DNA of 64,000 bases from Paenibacillus harenae. GTDB taxonomy: Bacteria; Bacillota; Bacilli; Paenibacillales; Paenibacillaceae. Below the pieces are notes generated by a model. The model ran no database searches. It saw nothing but the letters and a program-made list of their open reading frames with translations, and had not been told where the DNA came from. A program made the translations under genes and the position numbers. Location of the stretch: NCBI RefSeq assembly GCF_030812415.1, contig NZ_JAUSST010000007.1, positions 186,001 through 250,000 on the forward strand, read 5' to 3'. Positions 1 through 7,886 of this stretch are shown piece after piece (within the stretch, counting starts at the first letter, position 1; each line of letters begins with the position of its first letter).

Positions 1-266
1 ATATTCGTCGTATCGCTGAACGTTAACGGCAAGCCTTCGCTATTCGGCTTCAGCGCATTCATGATCATGACGGCAAATTCGGCCCGTGTCACCGTATGGT
101 TAGGACGGAACGTCCCGTCCGGGTAACCGCCGACAATGCCGGCACTGACCGCTTCCTTGATGTTCGCTGCAGCCCAGTGCTCGGCAACGTCGCTGAAGGT
201 TGTCGTAGGCTCGGGCTCGGTTGGCGTCGTTGGCTTTTCAGGAAACGGAGAAGGTGAAGGTTGCTT
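1..266 (-). pseudogene. Fragment of an S-layer-homology (SLH) protein, 5' part missing
   Basis: The minus strand reads a proline/threonine-rich linker (PTEPEPTTT) followed by an SLH domain: FSDVAEHWAAANIKEAV, then GIVGGYPDGTFRPN and TRAEFAVMIMNAL. SLH domains anchor exported proteins to secondary cell-wall polymer. The frame runs off the left edge of the window. On its 5' side it is closed by a TGA at 267-269, and no start codon or ribosome site lies between that stop and the linker. The next gene starts only 90 bases away on the opposite strand. The catalytic or structural N-terminal part of the protein is therefore absent here, and the remnant is probably dead. An alternative is a programmed or sequencing frameshift near 260-270. 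Confidence 0.7.
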
Positions 267-357
267 TCATTGCCAGCGTCGTTTCCAGACGGGAGCAAAG
301 TTGTTTCAAATCATTCCTTGACGGGTACGGTTACATAAAAAAGCCGGAGGGGATAGG

Positions 358-1437
358 ATGACCAAGCTGAACAACTTCAACCGCTATTGCATCTCGATCA
401 TTCTCTTTCTGGTCATTGTTTATTTGGGAGCCAAAGTCAACTTTATATTCAAGCCGATCGTATCGCTTTTTACGGTTATTACGATCCCGCTTATGCTGTC
501 CGTTTTCTTCTATTATTTGCTGCGGCCGCTGGTTGACCAGATGGAGCGGTACAAAATAAACCGTACGCTGGCGATTTTGCTCATTTATGCGGCAATCTCC
601 ATCATGCTCGTTGTATTCGGCATATTGGTATGGCCCCCGCTGAGAGAACAGCTAACGATGCTTGCCGACAATGCGCCGAGTCTGTTCGATGCGTTGAACG
701 ATCAAGTAAAGGTGCTGGAGCGAAATGAGCTATGGTCCCGTTTCATACCCGAAGATCGAAGCCCTTTGAGCGCATTAACCCAATATTTGAACAAGGGATA
801 TACGTTTGTGAGCAATTACATAAACGGCATGTTTGCTTTGTTTTCGAATATCGCCATTATACTGATCATCTTCCCTATTATTCTGTTCTATATGTTGAAG
901 GAAGGAAACCGATTCGGCCTAGCCTTCGTCAACCTCGTTCCTCTTCGGTTTCGCAAGGATGCAGCGGAAGTCGTAAGCGATATCGATGAGGCGCTTAGCA
1001 GCTTTATCGTAGGGAAGGTCATCATTAATATTGCGCTTGGTCTTCTGATGTATATCGGGTTTTTGGTCATCGATCTGCCCTATGCGCTATTGCTGACTGC
1101 GGTGGCGGTGATTTTGAACTTCATACCCTTTATCGGTTCGTTCATATCCTCGATCCCGGTCGTCATCATCGGCTTTATCGAATCGCCGTCAACCGCGATC
1201 TGGTCGGTTGTCGTCATCACCGCGGCGCAGCAAATCCAGGATAATCTGATCGCGCCGTACGTATACGGCAAGCAGCTGGACATCCATCCGCTGACGACGA
1301 TCATCCTTGTCCTTGTAGGCGGCGATCTGGCCGGTATCATCGGCATTCTAATCGTTATCCCCGTCTATATGATCATCAAGATCGTCGCGACCAAAGGATA
1401 TCGGCTGTTTTGGCAGAAACAGTGGGAGGAAGCGTAA
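358..1437 (+). CDS. AI-2E family transporter (PF01594-type permease)
   Basis: A 359-residue polytopic membrane protein with about eight hydrophobic segments: near residues 10-52, 66-92, 158-180, 215-240, 245-275 and 305-345. The family architecture is two N-terminal helices, a soluble middle part, then a C-terminal helical bundle, and the conserved C-terminal block is present (AAQQIQDNLIAPYVYG, then LVGGDLAGIIGILIVIPV). Family members export or exchange small molecules or ions (TqsA for autoinducer-2, others for sodium/proton exchange); the substrate cannot be read from sequence. The ATG at 358 follows a good ribosome site (GGAGGGG, 7 bases upstream). It stands alone between the SLH remnant and a hairpin. 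Confidence 0.88.
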   Translation: MTKLNNFNRYCISIILFLVIVYLGAKVNFIFKPIVSLFTVITIPLMLSVFFYYLLRPLVDQMERYKINRTLAILLIYAAISIMLVVFGILVWPPLREQLTMLADNAPSLFDALNDQVKVLERNELWSRFIPEDRSPLSALTQYLNKGYTFVSNYINGMFALFSNIAIILIIFPIILFYMLKEGNRFGLAFVNLVPLRFRKDAAEVVSDIDEALSSFIVGKVIINIALGLLMYIGFLVIDLPYALLLTAVAVILNFIPFIGSFISSIPVVIIGFIESPSTAIWSVVVITAAQQIQDNLIAPYVYGKQLDIHPLTTIILVLVGGDLAGIIGILIVIPVYMIIKIVATKGYRLFWQKQWEEA

Positions 1438-1452
1438 GCCGGCTCTTAGCCG

Positions 1453-1482
1453 AAAAATCCCTCCCGCAGAAAGCGGGAGGGA
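1453..1482 (-). terminator. Rho-independent terminator
   Basis: A perfect 10-bp stem (TCCCTCCCGC / GCGGGAGGGA) with loop AGAAA, followed on the minus strand by a T5 run. It lies 41 bases after the stop of the small minus-strand gene that ends at 1524, and can also serve the plus-strand permease gene ending at 1437. Confidence 0.8.
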
Positions 1483-1523
1483 TAGATTCGATAAGGAGTG
1501 TTTTCATAAGTACCCTTGGAGCG

Positions 1524-1745
1524 TTACTTTCGTATACTTGCTTCATTATCATTTTTTAATATGTCGTTATCTTTATTTTGCATAACCTGTTTGGCCAAAT
1601 TTTCTGACGCTTCTTCGTTAATGGTATTCTCCGCCGGTACATGCTCGATCGCATTCTGCGCATAGCTTGTTCCCGAGTGATTTAAATTGGTAAAGGCAAC
1701 CGGCTGCTTCTCCATATTGGAGTTGCTTAGTTGATCTTGTTTCAT
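1524..1745 (-). CDS. Small hydrophilic protein, unknown function
   Basis: About 73 residues, rich in Asn, Glu, Lys and Ser, with no hydrophobic segment or recognisable domain (it contains NLNHSGTSYAQNAIEHV). The frame opens at an ATG at 1763, but a GGAGG motif sits inside that first codon region and lies 9 bases before a second ATG, so 1745 is the better start. It is followed by a terminator. The composition resembles small spore or stress proteins of Bacillales, but no conserved motif supports a name. Confidence 0.5.
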   Translation of the reverse strand: MKQDQLSNSNMEKQPVAFTNLNHSGTSYAQNAIEHVPAENTINEEASENLAKQVMQNKDNDILKNDNEASIRK

Positions 1746-1930
1746 TAAGGATACGGCCTCCATTCTATTTTTAAATTCAAGTTATTTTGGATGAATGCGT
1801 TAAATAATATGCATGTTTAGGTGAGGCAGCGACCCAGAAAAAATATAAAATCCGTTATATAAGAAAGGAATAATCTCCCGAATCGGTAACATACTAACCT
1901 CGAATCGCTGGAAGAGGGAGGAAAATCAGC

Positions 1931-2407
1931 ATGGTACTCGGCGCTTATCTTGTTGCAACACTGATTATCGTCCTTGTTTTCGCATACCTTCCGAAACGGC
2001 TTCACTTGCTCGAGCTATGGTTCAACGCAATCGTTCACGTTTACTTCTATACCTATCAGTTCAGCGTACTTACTAATCTGAAACTCGTGTCCCTGCCCGA
2101 AAGCCCCGACAAAGCAGCCGCGTCCGTGGCAGTCCGCTTCATCATATTTCCCGTAATAGTCCTGCTCTACTTGCAGCTTTATGATAAATGGAAGCAGCGA
2201 TCTAGGACTGCAGGATTTGCGGCGTTCGTCGTAACCGGTGCGTTGCTCCTCCTTGCACAGCCGTTGTTTCAATGGACGGGCATCATTCGATACTCCAACA
2301 ACGGCATTTATTGGTCCGCCCTCGCTTGGATCGTCCTCTTGGGGATCAATTCGGGCTGTATGACCGCATTTCGCCGCTTGGTACGAAAGGAGTTGCTTCT
2401 GCCGTGA
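1931..2407 (+). CDS. Integral membrane protein, unknown (first of a coupled pair)
   Basis: 158 residues with hydrophobic segments near residues 4-20, 66-84, 95-113 and 125-142, and a basic C-terminus. ATG at 1931 follows GAGGGAGGAAAATC. Its stop overlaps the start of the next gene by four bases (GTGA at 2404-2407), so the two are translationally coupled and probably act together. The fold resembles small CBO0543-like membrane proteins of Bacillales, but the match is too weak to name. Confidence 0.65.
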   Translation: MVLGAYLVATLIIVLVFAYLPKRLHLLELWFNAIVHVYFYTYQFSVLTNLKLVSLPESPDKAAASVAVRFIIFPVIVLLYLQLYDKWKQRSRTAGFAAFVVTGALLLLAQPLFQWTGIIRYSNNGIYWSALAWIVLLGINSGCMTAFRRLVRKELLLP

Positions 2408-2913
2408 ATCCTCTGCCGCTTCCAAAACGATTCGACGCTAACGAATGGTCCATCATCCTCAGTCTGGCCGCCGGTTATGCTGCTTTGTTTCTGCCCCGAA
2501 GATTGTTTCCTTTCCCGGTCAGCCTGTTGATCGTATTGTTCGGCATTACTGTGCCGAAACTGTTTGATGCGACGCTTGCCGTTCCGCCGTTCGAGCTTTA
2601 CGACATCAACGATTACCCGAAGCTCGAGCTGATGGATGTCGCCCTGCATCTGGTCTACGGCCCTTTTGCCTATTTCTTCATATATGGCTATGCGCGATTT
2701 CGGATTCGGGGACCGTCGACTATCGCGTGGATTGTCTGCTGCTCCTTGCTTGGCGTCGGAATCGAATGGCTCGGGACGTTGGTCGGCGTGTATACGCATA
2801 AGAACTGGAACCTGCTTTATTCCTTCTTCGTTTACGGCTGCTTGCAAGGGTTGCTGCTCGTCTTCTCTCGTCTATGGCTGCGAAGCTGGGAAACTACGAA
2901 GAAACGCGCATGA
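2404..2913 (+). CDS. Integral membrane protein, unknown (second of the pair)
   Basis: 169 residues. The GTG at 2404 is chosen because an AAGGAG motif precedes it and it forms a GTGA overlap with the upstream stop; the same frame stays open further upstream, inside the first gene, but has no ribosome site there. About five hydrophobic segments are visible. Polar patches between them (YDINDYPKLELMD, GIEWLGTLVGVYTHKNWN) could sit at the membrane surface. Coupled to the preceding gene. Function unknown. Confidence 0.65.
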   Translation: MNPLPLPKRFDANEWSIILSLAAGYAALFLPRRLFPFPVSLLIVLFGITVPKLFDATLAVPPFELYDINDYPKLELMDVALHLVYGPFAYFFIYGYARFRIRGPSTIAWIVCCSLLGVGIEWLGTLVGVYTHKNWNLLYSFFVYGCLQGLLLVFSRLWLRSWETTKKRA

Positions 2914-2983
2914 TCGCAGTCGGTAATCTGCATCCTCATAGCACTGCTTCTCGAATCATTAAGGGGAGATCAATCCTTTGCCG

Positions 2984-3024
2984 AAAAAAACGACTGCCTG
3001 GCTCATCAGCCTAGCAGTCGTTTT
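2984..3024 (-). terminator. Terminator overlapping the gluQ stop
   Basis: Stem AAAACGACTGC (2987-2997) with GCAGTCGTTTT (3014-3024), followed on the minus strand by a T7 run. The gluQ stop codon (3006-3008) and last codons lie inside the hairpin. Confidence 0.85.
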
Positions 3025-3962
3025 AACATGTCATCCGTTACCGTCATGCCTATGCGCGGGATACGATCGAGCTTGAAATGCTCGACCAGCTCGCTGGCGC
3101 GGATCGGCTCGTGCTTGTCGATGAGCCCGCTGGCAAAGGCCAGCCAGCCGACGACCTGCTCCGGAACCGTGCCGGATTCGCGAAGCGCGGCGAGCGAGAT
3201 GCCGCCGTGCCGCTTGGCGAGCCGCTTGCCGTCAGGGCCGAACAGCAGAGGCACATGAGCAAAGCGCGGCGGCTGCAATTCGAGCGCTTCATAGAGCTGA
3301 AGCTGCCTCGGAGTCGAGTCGAGCAGATCCGCGCCGCGCAGCACGTCGGTGATGCCCATCGCGGCATCGTCGACAACGACCGCGAGCTGATAGCTGAACA
3401 GGCCGTCGGCCCGCTTCACGATGAAGTCGCCGCCCGCTCCCGGCGCGATGCGCTGCGGGCCGGCAACGCCGTCATCGAAGCCGGTCGGCCGCGCGTTGAC
3501 GGCGAAGCGAACCGACGGCAGCTTGTGCAGGCTTCGCTCGGCCTGCTGCTCCAGCGTAAGCGATCGGCATGTGCCGGGGTAAGCCGGCCCTTCGCTGCCA
3601 AGACCGTGCGGCGCGCTGGCAACGGCGGCCAGCTCGGCACGGCTGCAGAAGCAGGGATAGAGCCTCCCTGCCTGCTCCAGCTTGACGAGTGCCGCCTCGT
3701 ACATGGCAAGTCGCTCGCTCTGCGTATAAGGACGGCTAGGCCCGCCGACATCCGGCCCCTCGTCCCAGTCCAGCCCGAGCCAGCGCAAATCCTCAAGCGC
3801 CAGCTTGGCCAGCTCCTTACGGGAACGGGCCGTATCAACGTCCTCCATCCGCATGATGAATGCACCGCCCGCGCTTCGTATCTGAAGCCAGGCAAGCAGA
3901 GCCGTTCTGGCATTTCCTATATGCATCAGCCCCGAAGGCGTCGGGGCGAATCGTCCTCTCAT
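3006..3962 (-). CDS. gluQ: Glutamyl-Q tRNA(Asp) synthetase
   Basis: 318 residues, a truncated glutamyl-tRNA synthetase paralogue lacking the anticodon-binding domain. Family members activate glutamate and attach it to queuosine at position 34 of tRNA-Asp, not to the acceptor end. Visible features are the class I HIGH motif (APTPSGLMHIGNAR, residues 6-19), the zinc ligands typical of GluQRS (CFC near 103-105 and YPGTC further on) and a KMSKS-like loop (KRLAKRHG from 246). The length fits the family (about 290-310). The gene for tRNA-Asp(GTC) lies 75 bases upstream on the same strand, separated by a terminator. The high GC of this gene is notable beside its neighbours. Confidence 0.93.
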   Translation of the reverse strand: MRGRFAPTPSGLMHIGNARTALLAWLQIRSAGGAFIMRMEDVDTARSRKELAKLALEDLRWLGLDWDEGPDVGGPSRPYTQSERLAMYEAALVKLEQAGRLYPCFCSRAELAAVASAPHGLGSEGPAYPGTCRSLTLEQQAERSLHKLPSVRFAVNARPTGFDDGVAGPQRIAPGAGGDFIVKRADGLFSYQLAVVVDDAAMGITDVLRGADLLDSTPRQLQLYEALELQPPRFAHVPLLFGPDGKRLAKRHGGISLAALRESGTVPEQVVGWLAFASGLIDKHEPIRASELVEHFKLDRIPRIGMTVTDDMLKRLLG

Positions 3963-3987
3963 GGCGGCCTTAAGCCTCCTTCATATG

Positions 3988-4017
3988 CAAAAATGAGCAG
4001 GAGGCAAGCTCCTGCTC
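3988..4017 (-). terminator. Terminator after tRNA-Asp
   Basis: Stem GAGCAGGAG (3995-4003), loop GCAAG, CTCCTGCTC (4009-4017), with a T5 run following on the minus strand. It separates the tRNA transcript from gluQ. Confidence 0.8.
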
Positions 4018-4037
4018 AAACTGGTTTATGAATGAAA

Positions 4038-4114
4038 TGGCGGAGCTGACGGGATTCGAACCCGCGGTCTCCTGCGTGACAGGCAGGCATGTTAGGCCTC
4101 TACACCACAGCTCC
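4038..4114 (-). tRNA. tRNA-Asp (anticodon GTC)
   Basis: A 77-nt cloverleaf read on the minus strand: acceptor GGAGCTG pairs perfectly with CAGCTCC. The anticodon stem CCTGC/GCAGG encloses CTGTCAC, giving anticodon GTC. The T-arm is GCGGG-TTCGAAT-CCCGT, the discriminator is G, and CCA is encoded. G34 is the position that becomes queuosine and is the target of GluQRS, whose gene follows immediately. Confidence 0.95.
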
Positions 4115-4133
4115 GCGTAACAAGACAAGTAGT

Positions 4134-4163
4134 AATATACCATGCCTAATAGATACGATGCAA
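4134..4163 (-). promoter_or_regulatory. Probable promoter of tRNA-Asp
   Basis: On the minus strand, TTGCAT (4158-4163) and TATATT (4134-4139) are separated by 18 bases, about 20 bases before the mature 5' end of the tRNA. Confidence 0.55.
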
Positions 4164-4287
4164 CCTTTTTTTATGAAACGTCCAGCAAGTTTAGCCGTGA
4201 AAGTCCTACGGATAACGAATCCTCCCTCAGGACAGCTCTCCAAAGCTACACTCTGAAAAAGAATTGCCAACTTCTAGAACCTATGCT

Positions 4288-4310
4288 ATATTGATAACGA
4301 TTATCAATAT
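4288..4310 (+). promoter_or_regulatory. Fur box
   Basis: A perfect 10-bp inverted repeat (ATATTGATAA, 3-base centre, TTATCAATAT) containing the classic Fur core TTGATAACGATTATCAA. It lies 25-47 bases upstream of the iron-siderophore binding lipoprotein, so that gene should be repressed in iron-replete cells. Confidence 0.9.
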
Positions 4311-4334
4311 CATCTAATTAAGGGTGGAATTATT

Positions 4335-5342
4335 TTGTTCAAATCCAGTAAGTTTTACGCGTTGCTTGCGTTCACTTTGGCAGTCGCATTCGTGCTCGGA
4401 GCTTGCGGGCAAACGGCGAACAATTCCGGCGGGGCGGAAAATACGGCTACCGCTTCACCTGCTTCTGCGCCCGCTATAACGGGCAACGAAGGAGTATCCG
4501 GCGAAGGAGAGACCGTTATATTCAAAGCAGGCAACGGCGACATTCAAGTGCCGAAAAACCCCCAGCGAATCGTTGATACAACTGCTTTTTATACGGGCTA
4601 TTTCGTAGCCCTTGGAGCTCCGCTTGTTGGCGCGCCTGAACGTGCGCTGACGAATCCGTATTTGGTAGGAAAGGTCGACGGCGTCGAAAGCTTAGGCGAC
4701 GAGCCGTCCCCCGAGCAGATCCTTGCGCTTAATCCCGACCTCATCATCGCCTACACAGGGACGGAAGGTCTCGACAAGCTGGCCGAGATCGCGCCGGTTG
4801 TCGCCGTCGAATACGGCAAGCTCCATTACAAGGACCAAATGCTTGATTTCGGTAAGCTGACCGGCAAGGAAGCCAAGGCTAAAGCCTGGGTTGAGGATTG
4901 GGAGAAAAAGATTAACGAGCTGAAACCGCAGGTCCAAGCCGCGGTAGGCGACAAAACCGTATCGATCTTGAACCCGTATTCCAAAGGGTTATATGTATTC
5001 GGACACAACTTCGGTCGCGGCGGCGAAATCATCTATGGCGAATTCGGTCTCAAAGCACCGCCGGAAGCGCAGAAGGAATCGATCGACAGCGGCACGGGCT
5101 GGGCTTCAATCTCGCTTGAGAAGCTTCCCGACTACGCCGGGGACATCGTCTTCACTTGCCCTTGGTCCGGCGATACAAGCGATCCGAAGATCGTCTACGA
5201 CAACGCCATCTGGACCAGCTTGCCGGCCGTAAAAGCAGGAAACGTATTCCAACTGAACCCGGCTGCCGACACATATAACGATCCGGTGTCGCTTGAAGCG
5301 CAGCTTGAGTTCATTACGACAAGCCTGCTATCCGCGAAATAA
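4335..5342 (+). CDS. Iron-siderophore ABC transporter substrate-binding lipoprotein
   Basis: 335 residues. The N-terminus is a lipoprotein signal (hydrophobic residues 8-22, lipobox LGAC with Cys24), then a Thr/Ser/Ala linker, then a periplasmic-binding-protein class III fold: NPQRIVDTTAFYTGYFVALG, the inter-lobe helix region, and PEQILALNPDLII. It should bind a ferric siderophore outside the membrane and deliver it to a BtuCD-type permease. The start is TTG at 4335, with AGGGTGG 7 bases upstream; there is no ATG near. A Fur box covers the promoter. No permease or ATPase gene is adjacent, so it must partner with a transporter encoded elsewhere. The hydroxamate or catecholate preference cannot be read. 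Confidence 0.9.
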   Translation: MFKSSKFYALLAFTLAVAFVLGACGQTANNSGGAENTATASPASAPAITGNEGVSGEGETVIFKAGNGDIQVPKNPQRIVDTTAFYTGYFVALGAPLVGAPERALTNPYLVGKVDGVESLGDEPSPEQILALNPDLIIAYTGTEGLDKLAEIAPVVAVEYGKLHYKDQMLDFGKLTGKEAKAKAWVEDWEKKINELKPQVQAAVGDKTVSILNPYSKGLYVFGHNFGRGGEIIYGEFGLKAPPEAQKESIDSGTGWASISLEKLPDYAGDIVFTCPWSGDTSDPKIVYDNAIWTSLPAVKAGNVFQLNPAADTYNDPVSLEAQLEFITTSLLSAK

Positions 5343-5355
5343 AATAAAGACCGAA

Positions 5356-5396
5356 ACAAAGAAAACCTTGATTTCTCAAGGTTTTCTTTGTCTTTA
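5356..5396 (+). terminator. Terminator of the iron lipoprotein gene
   Basis: A perfect 15-bp stem (5356-5370 with 5377-5391), loop ATTTCT, followed by a short T-rich tail. It starts 14 bases after the stop codon. Confidence 0.85.
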
Positions 5397-5426
5397 TCGT
5401 ATTCCGCCGCTATAGCACTGGGGCGT

Positions 5427-5680
5427 TCAGAGCAGTTTGTATTGCAGGTCCAGCTGGATCTGTTCGATCGGATGCCATAGATGATACCAGCCGCGCTCGA
5501 TCATGTACGACATGATTCGCTCGTGCGCGTCGATCATTTCGTCCAATTCGCTTGGCAAGCACCGCCTTGATCTCCGGAGTACCGGACTTCGTAACAGCCA
5601 TCGTATAACGTCTTGAGATTAATGGCCTCGTGGAGCTCCAATGCTTCGTGCGCCGCAAACGTTTGCTGCTCGTTCAACAT
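5427..5680 (-). pseudogene. Spore coat protein (CotF-like), broken by two +1 frameshifts
   Basis: Three consecutive frames give one coat-type protein of about 83 residues: MLNEQQTFAAHEALELHE and INLKT in the first, MAVTKSGTPEIKAVLAK in the second, ELDEMIDAHERIMSYMI plus ERGWYHLWHPIEQIQLDL in the third. Removing one T near codon 25 and one C near codon 43 would restore a single reading frame. The ribosome site (GGAGGTGG, 7 bases before ATG) is intact, so the damage is recent or reflects sequencing error. The family consists of small spore-surface proteins related to CotF. The start lies almost against the next plus-strand ORF. Confidence 0.8.
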
Positions 5681-5751
5681 GAATGACCACCTCCGAATTG
5701 CACATGCAAGCCCAATCGAGCATAACTTATAGAAATCTAAAGCAGAACGGG

Positions 5752-6093
5752 ATGAGTACAATCAAACACAGGAAGAAGGTTCATTTGCGTTCGATTCCTG
5801 CGAAAGGAACAAAACCATCGAACAAATACAAGCCTAATCCAGATCGTACCGGACAACCGAATTTTAACGGGACCGATAATTACGCCGCCGCCAAGCTTGC
5901 GGTCATTGCCGGAGCAGTTAATGTGTTCGGTGATGTTTTGGCTACAATCGCGGCCGCCCTTGCATTGGAAGAAAGCGTAGCAAGCGACTACCAGGATCAA
6001 CAGAACCAAAAAGCTCAAGAAGCGAACATGGTCAATATGCAAAAACAAATCGATGAATTAACGTTGCAAATAAAAAACTTAACCAAAAAGTGA
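5752..6093 (+). CDS. Conserved-looking small protein with C-terminal coiled coil, unknown
   Basis: About 113 residues from ATG 5752, or 136 from ATG 5683. It starts with a basic, disordered part (KHRKKVHLRSIPAKG), then an Ala-rich hydrophobic helix (AAAKLAVIAGAVNVFGDV onward), and ends in a Gln/Lys coiled coil (NMQKQIDELTLQIKNLTKK). Neither start has a strong ribosome site; the later one is chosen because the earlier overlaps the coat gene's control region. No family recognised. It could be a small spore or membrane-associated structural protein, but this is a guess. Confidence 0.5.
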   Translation: MSTIKHRKKVHLRSIPAKGTKPSNKYKPNPDRTGQPNFNGTDNYAAAKLAVIAGAVNVFGDVLATIAAALALEESVASDYQDQQNQKAQEANMVNMQKQIDELTLQIKNLTKK

Positions 6094-6456
6094 CGGTTCC
6101 AAACTGCCGGCTGGCCCTGCCCCGATTCAATCGCAATCGTATAGATACACCTAGGGCGTTAGGCGATAGCCCGAAACGGGACAAGCTTTCTACCAAATCC
6201 AATCGGCAGTTCTCCATCTGCAAAATGGTCGAGCAGAACAGAGAAGGTGGTGCCCATCCCCTTTCTCTCATACCGCATCTACAAGCTCCCTGTGACTGGC
6301 CCCAACATCAAAGCGCCAAAGCTATCGCTTCGATGGTGATTGGGAAGCTCGGTATCTATCGGCAGCCAGCTTAAGTAATGAGGTACCGGCGTACGTTCTG
6401 GAGGCAGGGCAATACAGGAAACCCGGTTACGTTAGCCATTGGCGGGCTCACTATAT
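6094..6456. other. Intergenic stretch with no supportable gene
   Basis: 363 bases between two genes. Short open frames exist on both strands, but none has a ribosome site with a coherent domain. The minus strand reads FGALMLGPVTGSL and, in the same frame after a TAG, GMGTTFSVLLDHFADGEL, which may be eroded coding sequence, but I cannot name a family. Confidence 0.4.
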
Positions 6457-6900
6457 CTACAGCTTAGGGTTTCCCCTCAGCATGCTGAGCTGGTTCTGCA
6501 AATCCTCCTTCATGGCCAGCACTCGAGGGTCCTGCGAATCATCCGAACGGTCTTCCACCCTTCGCAATTCGATCTCGAACCCGCCGAGCCCTTCGGGAAT
6601 CGGCATCCGGAGCGCCCAACCCAGCGCCTCTCCCTCCGTCCTCACATCGATTAAGGCATACTCCGCAATGAGCTGTTGATTTGCTGGAAATGGGCCTGCT
6701 TGTACCTTTGGCTCGCTGCCGTACGACGAATACCCTATTCTCATTCCCGCCCAGCTGGGCTGAAGCTCTTCGTTGGCAAGTAGCACGCCCGACATGTCAA
6801 GCGCCCTCTTGTACGCAATCCTTGCATCGCTGTATTCCGGGGAGTGATCGACCCCGGCCTCGGTGTAGCCTGTCGCCTTCACGAGCAGCATAAATCGCAT
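6457..6900 (-). CDS. YCII / DGPF-domain protein
   Basis: 147 residues with the YCII-related ferredoxin-like fold: MRFMLLVKAT at the start, AGPFPANQQLIAEYALIDV in the middle (the variant DGPF motif) and EALGWALRMPIPEGLG. Family members are small dimeric barrels, often beside sigma factors or oxidative enzymes; a catalytic role is suspected but rarely shown. ATG at 6900 follows AAGGAGGG. It lies 43 bases downstream of an alpha/beta hydrolase gene in the same direction and is probably co-transcribed with it. Confidence 0.85.
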   Translation of the reverse strand: MRFMLLVKATGYTEAGVDHSPEYSDARIAYKRALDMSGVLLANEELQPSWAGMRIGYSSYGSEPKVQAGPFPANQQLIAEYALIDVRTEGEALGWALRMPIPEGLGGFEIELRRVEDRSDDSQDPRVLAMKEDLQNQLSMLRGNPKL

Positions 6901-6943
6901 GTTTAAGTCCCTCCTTCCAGAAAGAATTGAGTTGTAAATAAAG

Positions 6944-7756
6944 CTAGTGCTTACCTATAAAAAAAGATAAAAGCTCCTTCGAAATTCGGTTGGCGTCAAG
7001 CTTCTTCGTATGGCCGAGCCCCTTCCGGCTCAGCAGTTGCGCATTGGGGAGCACTTCGACCAGAGACTGAGCACCATGACGCAGCGAGATCGGGCTCTCC
7101 GTGCCTTCAAGCACCAATGCGGGCATCGTCACTCCGCTCCACAATTGCGATGGAAGCGGCTTGCCTTCGTTATATCCATCCAGCAGCGCGGCGTCATAAG
7201 GCAGCGTATGGGCGACGGCCATGAGCCGAGGCCATACGCCTGGCATCAATCGCATCAAGCCGACAACAAATGACGGAGCACCCATCCCCTTCGTCATAAA
7301 ATAGTTGATCGCATCTGCCCGACGATTGTCTGCAATTAGCTCGGTAACACGCTTCGTAAAATGAGCTGGAGGCATGTGACCTGCCGTATCGACCACGAAC
7401 GGCGGCTCATGCAAGACTAGCTTCGTCATATTCACCCCGCTCGCTGCCGCCTGCAAGGCAAGAACCGCCCCGGACGACAAGCCGTACACGTAGGCCGAAC
7501 CGCCCGCTTCGTTCATCATTGCTTGAAGATCCTCAATCTCGCGCGCTATGGCGTATGGCAACGCGTCTCCGCTATCGCCGCGTCCTCTGCGGTCGTAATT
7601 GTATACCGTAAAATGCTCCGACAGCAGACTGGCAAGCTGCACCTGCCCCGGGAATTTCCTGTAGCTGAACGCACCTGCTACCAGAATAAGCGCCTGCCCT
7701 TGGCCCGCCTTGTCGTACGCGATCTTCGTACCGTCTTTTGAAATGACCGTATTCAT
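6944..7756 (-). CDS. Alpha/beta-hydrolase fold protein
   Basis: 270 residues from ATG 7756, which follows GAGAGGAGATTAACG; the frame extends six codons further upstream without a better site. Motifs: oxyanion-hole strand ILVAGAF (24-30), YDRRGRGDS (54-62), nucleophile elbow GLSSG with Ser94, and a late GLGHTKK supplying the catalytic His. It is probably an esterase or peptidase-like hydrolase; the substrate is unknown. Operon with the downstream YCII gene. Confidence 0.85.
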   Translation of the reverse strand: MNTVISKDGTKIAYDKAGQGQALILVAGAFSYRKFPGQVQLASLLSEHFTVYNYDRRGRGDSGDALPYAIAREIEDLQAMMNEAGGSAYVYGLSSGAVLALQAAASGVNMTKLVLHEPPFVVDTAGHMPPAHFTKRVTELIADNRRADAINYFMTKGMGAPSFVVGLMRLMPGVWPRLMAVAHTLPYDAALLDGYNEGKPLPSQLWSGVTMPALVLEGTESPISLRHGAQSLVEVLPNAQLLSRKGLGHTKKLDANRISKELLSFFIGKH

Positions 7757-7840
7757 CGTTAATCTCCTCTCCAACTTTCAAGCTTCTATTAAGACGACGA
7801 ACCACGAAGGGCAAAATCGACGCTTCCGTCAAAAAAAATG

Positions 7841-7882
7841 AAAAAAAATGCCACTATCCTCAAACCTTGATGATAGTGGCAT
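7841..7882 (-). terminator. Terminator of the zinc peptidase-like gene
   Basis: Stem ATGCCACTATC (7848-7858) with GATAGTGGCAT (7872-7882), then a T8 run in minus-strand sense. It lies five bases past the stop at 7887. Confidence 0.85.
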
Positions 7883-7886
7883 CTTA

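Noticed and set aside
3078..4031. Long plus-strand open frame opposite gluQ
   Set aside because: It is the antisense shadow of a GC-rich gene; no ribosome site or domain, while the minus strand has complete GluQRS motifs.
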